A DNA stretch of 8,368 nucleotides from Paludibacteraceae bacterium (GTDB lineage: Bacteria; Bacteroidota; Bacteroidia; Bacteroidales; Paludibacteraceae). Below, one piece after another: positions 1 through 5,647 of the stretch (position 1 is the stretch's first letter; each line of letters opens with the position of its first letter). The notes under the pieces are model-generated. The model did no database searches. It was not told the origin of the DNA and saw only the letters and a program-made list of their open reading frames with translations. Where the stretch lies: NCBI GenBank assembly GCA_947445425.1, contig CANFFA010000082.1, positions 1 to 8,368 of the forward strand. Direction: 5' to 3'. Made by a program: the position numbers and the translations under genes.

Positions 1-1875
1 AAAATAGAAAGTTTCCGACTGCCGGGCGAACACGAGATTCAGGAAAGTATGGAGAAAGCGCAAAACAGTTTAGCCAATCAACTTAAAGATGCCGCCGCAG
101 AGGCAGATAAATTACAGAAGGAATATGAGCAAATACGAAAGGAGTTGTTGCCAAAGAAAAACTTAGATTGGGCCGACAAAAAGAAGCTGAAAGATTTTCT
201 TAAGAAGCAAAACGATTTTGCCAATAAAGTGGAAGATTTGAAAAAGCAAAATGAGAATTTGAACGAACAAAAGGAAGATGTTTTACAACCCGCTGAAGAA
301 TTGCTTGAAAAGCAAGAGCTTCTGCAAGATTTAATGCAAAAATTATTGCCTCAGGAAATGAAAGATCAGTTGAAGGAGTTGGAGAAATTATTGGATGAAA
401 TGTCGAAAGAAAAGACAGAAGACTTGCTCGAAAAAATTAATCTGAATAACAAAGAGTTGGAGAAAGATTTAGATAGATCTTTAGAGTTGTATAAGCAGAT
501 GGAGTTTGAGGAGAAGTTGGACAATACGCTGAAAAATTTGGAGAAGTTGGCCAAAGAAGAGAAAAATCTTTCAGAAAAGACGAAAGATGCAAGTAAGAAG
601 GATCAGGAAGAGTTGAAACAGAAACAAGATGAGCTAAATAAAAAGTTCGAAGATGTGAAGAAAGACATGCAAGACTTGAAGGAAAAGAATTCTAAAATGG
701 AATTCCCACGTGAGTTTAAAGATCCTGAGCAGGAAAAGAATGAGGCGCAAAAGGAGATGAACAAAGCATCTGAAAACTTAGAGCAAAAGCAAAATAAAAG
801 TGCCTCAGAGAATCAGAAGAACGCAGCAGAAAAAATGGAAGAAATGGCCAAAAAAATGGCCGACATGAAAAAGAAGGAAGAAGAGAAAAAGCAATCTGAA
901 GACATGAATGCTTTGCGACAAATTTTGGAGAATCTTTTATATCTCTCTTTCGAGGAAGAAAAACTAATGAATCAATTTAAACAAACAACAATTAAAGACC
1001 CTAATTACGTGCAGCTAGTGAAACGTCAAAATGAGCTGAAATCGGATGCTAAAATTATTGAAGATTCTCTTTTTGCCTTAAGCAAAAGACAGGTGCAATT
1101 AAGTTCGGTGGTGAACAAAGAGATGGGGTCAATTAACCAAAATTTGAAAGAGTCAATTCAGTTTTTAGGAGAACGGCAAACACCTTTGGCGAATGAGAAA
1201 CAACGCTATGTAATGACATCAGTGAATAATTTGGCCTTGATGCTTGATGAGAGTTTACAGCAAATGCAACAGCAGGCAGCGCAGAAAAAATTCGGCACTC
1301 AAAAATGCAATAAACCAGGCAGCGGTCCGCCAGATATTTCCGATTTAAAAAAGTTGCAGGAACAATTGAACAAGCAATTAAAAGAAATGAAAGATGGCCA
1401 AGATGAAGGTGGTAAATCGGGCGACAAGGGCAGCAATGGTGAATCTGGAAAGAAGAAGAAATTGGCTCAAATGGCGGCCCAGCAATCGGCTATTCGACAG
1501 TATATGCAGGAGATGAGTAAACAGCTTGAGAAAGAAGGAAAAGGGATGAGTGGAAGTGGCATGGACAAACTGAACGAGTTGATGAAGAAAACAGAGCAAG
1601 ACATTGTTAACAATAAAGTCTCTCTAGAAACTATTCAACGCCAGAAGGAGATTTTAACTCGTTTGTTGGAGGCGGAAAAAGCAAGCAAAGAGAGAGAATA
1701 CGATAAGGAACGCAAGGCAAATGAAGGAAAAGATTCAAATAAGCGTAACCAAAATGCAATAAAAGGGTACAAATGGCACAAAAAGGAAGAGGATGAATTA
1801 CTAAAGGCGGTTCCTCCGGCGCTAAATTTATTTTATAAAAAGAAAGCAAACGAGTATTTTAATGCTCCCAAATGA
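1..1875 (+). CDS. DUF4175-like K/E/Q-rich coiled-coil protein, C-terminal part (5'-truncated)
   Basis: The frame is open to base 1 and encodes plausible protein (KIESFRLPGEHEIQES) before the first ATG at 49, so the gene starts outside the window and 49 is an internal Met. About 624 residues are visible. Most are charged, Leu-heptad-like helices rich in Lys, Glu, Gln and Asn, predicting long coiled coils. No membrane segment is seen; family members, as I recall them, carry membrane helices in the missing N-terminal part. At about 1306-1330 lies CNKPGSG, followed by a Gly/Ser/Lys-rich linker (about 1405-1460). A conserved-looking tail follows, with LTRLLEAEKASKEREYD at about 1654-1704. The only visible cysteine is in CNKPGSG. 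The stop overlaps the next start (ATGA), so translation is probably coupled to the RsbW-like gene. The family assignment comes from remembered family features and gene order. Biochemical function is unknown; an envelope-associated or scaffolding role is only a guess. Confidence 0.75.
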   Translation, partial: KIESFRLPGEHEIQESMEKAQNSLANQLKDAAAEADKLQKEYEQIRKELLPKKNLDWADKKKLKDFLKKQNDFANKVEDLKKQNENLNEQKEDVLQPAEELLEKQELLQDLMQKLLPQEMKDQLKELEKLLDEMSKEKTEDLLEKINLNNKELEKDLDRSLELYKQMEFEEKLDNTLKNLEKLAKEEKNLSEKTKDASKKDQEELKQKQDELNKKFEDVKKDMQDLKEKNSKMEFPREFKDPEQEKNEAQKEMNKASENLEQKQNKSASENQKNAAEKMEEMAKKMADMKKKEEEKKQSEDMNALRQILENLLYLSFEEEKLMNQFKQTTIKDPNYVQLVKRQNELKSDAKIIEDSLFALSKRQVQLSSVVNKEMGSINQNLKESIQFLGERQTPLANEKQRYVMTSVNNLALMLDESLQQMQQQAAQKKFGTQKCNKPGSGPPDISDLKKLQEQLNKQLKEMKDGQDEGGKSGDKGSNGESGKKKKLAQMAAQQSAIRQYMQEMSKQLEKEGKGMSGSGMDKLNELMKKTEQDIVNNKVSLETIQRQKEILTRLLEAEKASKEREYDKERKANEGKDSNKRNQNAIKGYKWHKKEEDELLKAVPPALNLFYKKKANEYFNAPK

Positions 1876-2297
1876 CAAATAAAACGATGGAACAACAACT
1901 ATCTTTTTCCTCTAAATCGGAAAACTTAAACTTGGTAGAGAAGCTGATCGATGATGTTTGTACAAAAAACAACTTGAACGAAGACTACTATGGAAACATA
2001 TTGATTGCTATTACAGAGGCAGTAAACAACGCAATCCATCACGGCAATAAATCAAATCCCGAGAAATCGGTAAATGTTCAATACAACTCTCAGGGAGACA
2101 AGTTACTCTTTACCATTCAAGATGAAGGTCCGGGTTTTGATTACGATAATCTCCCCGATCCTACCGATCCGCAAAACATTGAAAAACCTCACGGTAGAGG
2201 TGTTTTCTTGATGAAAAATCTTGCTGATAAAATTGATTTCTTTGATGGAGGCAGCACGGTGAAAATAGAATTCAATGTGAGCAAGAAACCTGAATAA
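1872..2297 (+). CDS. RsbW/SpoIIAB-like ATP-binding protein (putative anti-sigma serine kinase, HATPase_c_2 fold)
   Basis: This 141-residue protein is a stand-alone GHKL ATPase domain. The N box is ITEAVNNAIHHG (E49 as likely general base, N53 as likely Mg ligand). The G1 box is DEGPGF (84-89) and the G2 region is HGRGVFLMKNLAD (107-119). Length and motif spacing match RsbW/SpoIIAB serine kinases, which phosphorylate STAS-domain antagonists and sequester sigma factors. There is no dimerisation/phosphoacceptor His domain, so it is not a sensor histidine kinase. The ATG at 1872 overlaps the upstream stop (ATGA). A second in-frame ATG at 1887 (MEQQLSFSS) is an alternative start that would keep the whole domain. 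Its stop TAA shares a base with the ybeY start. The substrate is unknown, because no STAS protein or sigma factor is present here. The fold is certain from the motifs; the kinase role is inferred. Confidence 0.88.
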   Translation: MTNKTMEQQLSFSSKSENLNLVEKLIDDVCTKNNLNEDYYGNILIAITEAVNNAIHHGNKSNPEKSVNVQYNSQGDKLLFTIQDEGPGFDYDNLPDPTDPQNIEKPHGRGVFLMKNLADKIDFFDGGSTVKIEFNVSKKPE

Positions 2298-2719
2298 TGC
2301 AAAATATTACTTTTAATTTTGAAGATCTTTCCTCCTTTTTAAAAAATAGGGGGAATCTTCGTTTATGGCTTAATGCTGCAGCAAAGAAAGAGAAGCAAAA
2401 AATAGGTGCGGTGAACTATATTTTCTGTTCCGACAAGCATTTGTTTGCGATCAATAAACAATATCTAAATCACAAGTATTTTACCGATGTGATTACATTT
2501 CAATACGAAGATAGTGAGGGTGTATCGGGTGATATTTTTATAAGTTATGATAGAATAAAAGAGAATGCAAAAGAATTCAATCAAAGCGTTAGCAATGAAT
2601 TGCACCGTGTAATGGTGCATGGCTTACTTCACCTTTTGGGATATAAGGACAAAAATACTGAACAACAGAAGGTTATGAAGAGCAAAGAAGATTTTTATTT
2701 ATCTTTGAGGGCTTTTTAA
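2297..2719 (+). CDS. ybeY: Endoribonuclease YbeY (rRNA maturation factor), Bacteroidota-type zinc site
   Basis: YbeY is a single-domain, zinc-dependent endoribonuclease involved in 16S rRNA 3' maturation and ribosome quality control. The 140-residue product is slightly shorter than the E. coli protein (about 155). The signature is HGLLHLLGYKDKN: H108 and H112 are zinc ligands, and the third ligand position is D118 where E. coli has His. Upstream, LNHKYFTDVITFQYED (57-72) matches the conserved substrate-groove strand, but the arginine of the E. coli YRGxDxPT segment is absent. GDIFISYDRIKENA (78-91) is the usual following strand and helix. Asp for the third His is, as I recall, usual in Bacteroidota YbeY, so this is probably a working variant rather than a decayed gene. 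The start ATG overlaps the previous stop (TAATG), which suggests translational coupling. mnmG begins 6 bp downstream. Confidence 0.95.
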   Translation: MQNITFNFEDLSSFLKNRGNLRLWLNAAAKKEKQKIGAVNYIFCSDKHLFAINKQYLNHKYFTDVITFQYEDSEGVSGDIFISYDRIKENAKEFNQSVSNELHRVMVHGLLHLLGYKDKNTEQQKVMKSKEDFYLSLRAF

Positions 2720-2725
2720 AAAATT

Positions 2726-4585
2726 ATGGAAAATTCTTACGATGTAATTGTGGTAGGCGGGGGTCATGCCGGTTGTGAAGCTGCGCATGCTGCTGCAACA
2801 ATGGGTTCAAAGGTGTTGTTGATTACCATGAACATGAATACCATTGCTCAAATGAGCTGTAATCCAGCCATGGGCGGAATCGCTAAAGGTCAGATTGTGA
2901 GGGAGATAGATGCTCTTGGAGGGATGTCGGGTATTGTTACCGACGAAACCATGATTCAATTTAAAATGCTAAGTCGTTCTAAAGGTCCTGCGATGTGGAG
3001 TCCAAGAGCTCAGAGTGACAGAATGCGTTTTGCAGAAAGCTGGAGATTGAAGTTAGAACAAAATGAAAATGTTTCTTTTTGGCAAGACATGGCCAATCGT
3101 GTAGATGTGAAAGAGGGTAAAGTGGTGGGTGTTGAAACGCAATTGGGAATGTATTTCAAATGCAAATCTTTGGTGCTTACCAACGGAACATTTTTGAATG
3201 GCATTATTCACATTGGCGAAAAGAATTTTGGTGGAGGAAGAACAGCAGAGAGATCGGCTACAGGCTTAACCGAAAGTTTAATTGGTTTTGGTTTTGAAAG
3301 TGGCAGAATGAAAACGGGTACACCACCGCGAGTAGACGGAAGATCGTTAGATTATTCATTGATGGAGGTTCAGCCAGGAGATGTAAATCCATCTAAATTT
3401 TCATACAAGGATACCCCGCGGTTAACTACCCAAAGAGATTGTTACCTCACTTACACCAATGAAGAGGTTCATGATATTTTAAGAACGGGCTTTAGTAAGT
3501 CACCCATGTTTCAGGGAAGAATTCAAGGTTTGGGTCCACGTTATTGTCCGTCTATTGAAGACAAGATCACTCGTTTTGCTGAACGAGACCGACATCAAAT
3601 ATTTGTTGAGCCAGAAGGTTGGAACACCGTTGAAGTATATGTAAATGGTTTTAGTACTTCACTTCCTGAGGATGTTCAACAAGAAGCGCTGCGCAAAATA
3701 AAAGGATTTGAGCACGCTAAAATGTTTCGTCCGGGCTATGCCATAGAATATGACTTTTTTAATCCTCAGCAGCTTAAAAATACGCTTGAGACGAAGATCG
3801 TGGAGAACCTTTATTTCGCCGGACAAATCAATGGAACCACAGGATATGAAGAGGCTGCTTGTCAGGGTTTAATGGCAGGAATTAATGCCCATCAAAAGAA
3901 CAATAACCTCCCTCCATTTGTGTTGCAGAGGAATGAAGCATACATAGGTGTGTTGATTGACGATTTAATTACCAAAGGCACGAATGAGCCTTATCGGATG
4001 TTTACTTCAAGAGCTGAATATAGAATTTTACTTAGACAGGATAATGCTGATGTTAGGCTAACGGCTCTGGGTCATGCTTTAGGTTTGGCCGATGACAACA
4101 GGTTGAAAACGGTTCAAGAAAAAGAGAAACAAGTGGCTTCGCTAATCACTCAATTCAAAGACATTAGTATCCAGCCTGATCAAATAAATGGCATTATTGA
4201 AGGTAAAGGGGGCTCCCCTATTCGTCAGAAACAAAAAATGTTTTCCTTGTTGCAAAGACCCGAATTGCAGGTGAATGACTTTCTCTTCTTAGATGTTTTC
4301 AAACCTTATACAAGCTCTCAAAGCAATGTTGAATTGTTGGAGCAAGCCGAAATCCAAACGAAGTATCAGGGCTATATCGACAAGGAAGAAGACTTTGCCA
4401 AGAAGTTTAAAAAACTAGATAATATTAAGTTGAAGTCTGATTTTGACTATTCTGTATTGAAATCTATCTCTGCTGAGGCAATGGAAAAATTGTCGAAGAT
4501 TAAACCCGAAACACTCGGACAGGCATCGAGAATTAATGGCGTTACACCATCAGATATATCTAATATTATGCTTTACCTCGACTAA
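2726..4585 (+). CDS. mnmG: tRNA uridine-5-carboxymethylaminomethyl(34) synthesis enzyme MnmG (GidA)
   Basis: With MnmE, MnmG installs the (carboxymethyl)aminomethyl group at C5 of wobble uridine 34 in certain tRNAs, using FAD, NADH and methylene-tetrahydrofolate. The 619-residue product is full length. The N-terminal Rossmann FAD motif is [12 protein letters not shown] (9-20). The first conserved Cys is C45 in [14 protein letters not shown] and the second is C274 in [15 protein letters not shown] (GidA signature 1), matching the E. coli Cys47/Cys277 pair. Signature 2 is [18 protein letters not shown] (365-382). [16 protein letters not shown] (421-436) and the C-terminal [15 protein letters not shown] (597-611), which belongs to the MnmE/tRNA-binding helical domain, are typical. 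The ATG at 2726 follows the ybeY stop in the same frame (TAA-AAA-ATT-ATG), which limits any upstream extension. No Shine-Dalgarno is seen. It is probably the last gene of the operon, and a parS-like site lies 9 bp past its stop. Confidence 0.98.
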   Translation: MENSYDVIVVGGGHAGCEAAHAAATMGSKVLLITMNMNTIAQMSCNPAMGGIAKGQIVREIDALGGMSGIVTDETMIQFKMLSRSKGPAMWSPRAQSDRMRFAESWRLKLEQNENVSFWQDMANRVDVKEGKVVGVETQLGMYFKCKSLVLTNGTFLNGIIHIGEKNFGGGRTAERSATGLTESLIGFGFESGRMKTGTPPRVDGRSLDYSLMEVQPGDVNPSKFSYKDTPRLTTQRDCYLTYTNEEVHDILRTGFSKSPMFQGRIQGLGPRYCPSIEDKITRFAERDRHQIFVEPEGWNTVEVYVNGFSTSLPEDVQQEALRKIKGFEHAKMFRPGYAIEYDFFNPQQLKNTLETKIVENLYFAGQINGTTGYEEAACQGLMAGINAHQKNNNLPPFVLQRNEAYIGVLIDDLITKGTNEPYRMFTSRAEYRILLRQDNADVRLTALGHALGLADDNRLKTVQEKEKQVASLITQFKDISIQPDQINGIIEGKGGSPIRQKQKMFSLLQRPELQVNDFLFLDVFKPYTSSQSNVELLEQAEIQTKYQGYIDKEEDFAKKFKKLDNIKLKSDFDYSVLKSISAEAMEKLSKIKPETLGQASRINGVTPSDISNIMLYLD

Positions 4586-4594
4586 TTTTTTCAT

Positions 4595-4610
4595 TGTTCC
4601 ACGTGAAACA
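4595..4610. promoter_or_regulatory. parS-like centromere site (ParB/Spo0J-binding palindrome)
   Basis: The 16 bases TGTTCCACGTGAAACA match the degenerate bacterial parS consensus TGTTNCACGTGAAACA at every specified position. They match the perfect palindrome TGTTTCACGTGAAACA at 15 of 16. ParB binds such sites, loads as a CTP-dependent clamp, spreads, and recruits ParA and SMC for origin segregation. The site fills much of the 33-bp gap between mnmG and the HTH gene and ends 8 bp before the HTH start codon. Proximity to mnmG (gidA) agrees with the origin-proximal gidA-gidB-parA-parB clusters of many bacteria, although parAB are not in this window. A chance exact match in 8 kb is very unlikely. 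Binding has not been shown. Confidence 0.82.
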
Positions 4611-4618
4611 CTAACTAA

Positions 4619-5647
4619 ATGACTATCGAAAACAAACAAGTAAAGGTGCAGAAAGCTATTTTTAACGAGATAAAAAATAGGGCAGGAAATAAAAAAAGTT
4701 CACGTGCATTGGTGGAAGAGTTAGCACAATTGCTAAACGTTTCTACAGATAGTGCCTATCGAAGATTGAGGTGTGAGAAATTTCTAACATTGGATGAATT
4801 AGAGAAAATATCGATGCATTTCAAGGTTTCATTCGACAAACATTTGGCATTATCAGAATCGGATAGTGTTATTTTTAAAGTAGCCCTTAATCAGCAGAAT
4901 ACTTCTTTTGATGATTTTTTAATGGGGATATATACCGATTTAGAAAAGATAATTCAGCACCCCAATCATAAACTGATTTACTCTGCAAAAGAGGTTCCTA
5001 TTTTCCACTTTTTACAGATTCCAGAGTTGGCTGCATTCAAAATGTTCTATTGGATGAAGACTTTATTTCAGATGCCAGAATACAGTAACTTGTCTTTTAG
5101 TTTTGATTTTATAAGTGAGAAATATTTAGCTTTGGGAAAGAAAATAAGTGAACTTTATGCCCAAGCGAATTCTTATGAAATTTGGAATTTTGAGTCGGTG
5201 CATAGTTTTATAGCTCAAACAGAGTTTTATTTCCAATCAGGCATGATGTATAAACAAACTGCCATTGCTTTATTGGATAAGTTTGCTGAGTTGATGACTC
5301 TAATTAAAAAGCAAGCAGATATAGAATTCAAATGTTCAATAAAGGGCGCTGTGCCAAAAGGCCATCCAAAAAATTATCATTTGTATCTTAATGAAATAAT
5401 ATTGAGTGATAATACAATCTACGCTCAGGTGGGCGAAAGTTCAATGTGCTACATACCCCATGCTTTATTGTATTATATGACTACGGCAGATAAGGCTTAT
5501 TGCGATCATTTGCATAACGTTTTGGACGGTGTAATGAGAAAGTCGACAAAGATAAGTGGAACAGCGGAAAAACATCGCTCCATATTCTTTAATTATGTTT
5601 TTCAGAAAATTGAAGAAGCTAAAAATAGGTTGGCTATAGCTTTATAG
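4619..5647 (+). CDS. BetR-like helix-turn-helix protein, putative transcriptional regulator
   Basis: The protein has 342 residues. An N-terminal HTH is visible at about residues 28-78: SSRALVEELAQLLNVS forms the first helices, STDSAYRRLR (42-51) is the likely recognition helix, and LTLDELEKISMHFKVS follows. This resembles the BetR/XRE-type HTH common in Bacteroidota. The remaining ~260 residues are predicted mixed helical, without signal peptide or membrane segments, and probably form a sensory or oligomerisation domain of unknown ligand. The tail ISGTAEKHRSIFFNYVFQKI (314-333) resembles the conserved end of this family as I remember it. The start is fixed by an in-frame TAA immediately before the ATG. 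No Shine-Dalgarno is seen. The parS-like site sits just upstream, so ParB binding could affect its expression. The gene ends in a 6-bp tail-to-tail overlap with the sensor phosphatase. Targets are unknown. Confidence 0.72.
   Translation: MTIENKQVKVQKAIFNEIKNRAGNKKSSRALVEELAQLLNVSTDSAYRRLRCEKFLTLDELEKISMHFKVSFDKHLALSESDSVIFKVALNQQNTSFDDFLMGIYTDLEKIIQHPNHKLIYSAKEVPIFHFLQIPELAAFKMFYWMKTLFQMPEYSNLSFSFDFISEKYLALGKKISELYAQANSYEIWNFESVHSFIAQTEFYFQSGMMYKQTAIALLDKFAELMTLIKKQADIEFKCSIKGAVPKGHPKNYHLYLNEIILSDNTIYAQVGESSMCYIPHALLYYMTTADKAYCDHLHNVLDGVMRKSTKISGTAEKHRSIFFNYVFQKIEEAKNRLAIAL
5642..5647. other. Tail-to-tail overlap of convergent stop codons
   Basis: The six bases TTATAG hold the TAG stop of the plus-strand HTH gene (5645-5647) and, on the other strand, the TAA stop of the sensor phosphatase (complement of 5642-5644). 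There is no intergenic space and no GC-rich hairpin with a T tract nearby, so any terminator must lie inside a coding region or the transcripts overlap. Confidence 0.95.

Noticed and set aside
49..51. ATG as the start codon of the first gene
   Set aside because: The same frame is open to base 1 and the 16 upstream codons read as plausible protein, so the gene is simply cut by the window edge.
707..712. CACGTG core inside the coiled-coil gene as a second parS
   Set aside because: Only the core and the flanking A match; the outer arms do not fit TGTTN/AAACA, and the site is in coding sequence.
1378..1849. Minus-strand frames opposite the coiled-coil gene
   Set aside because: They are low-complexity complements of Lys/Glu-rich coding sequence (Phe/Leu/Ser-rich) with no independent support.
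4584..4591. TAATTTTT as a Bacteroidota -7 promoter element (TAnnTTTG) for the HTH gene
   Set aside because: The final G is missing and no TTG -33 element is seen at the right distance; an A/T-rich gap gives such matches easily.
4586..4612. The palindrome after mnmG as an intrinsic terminator
   Set aside because: The inverted repeat has no loop and no T tract follows it (the T run precedes it), whereas the sequence fits parS closely.
4701..4706. CACGTG about 100 bp after the parS site as a second copy
   Set aside because: The left arm is off by several bases and the right arm (CATT) does not match AAACA, so it is probably a chance coding occurrence.
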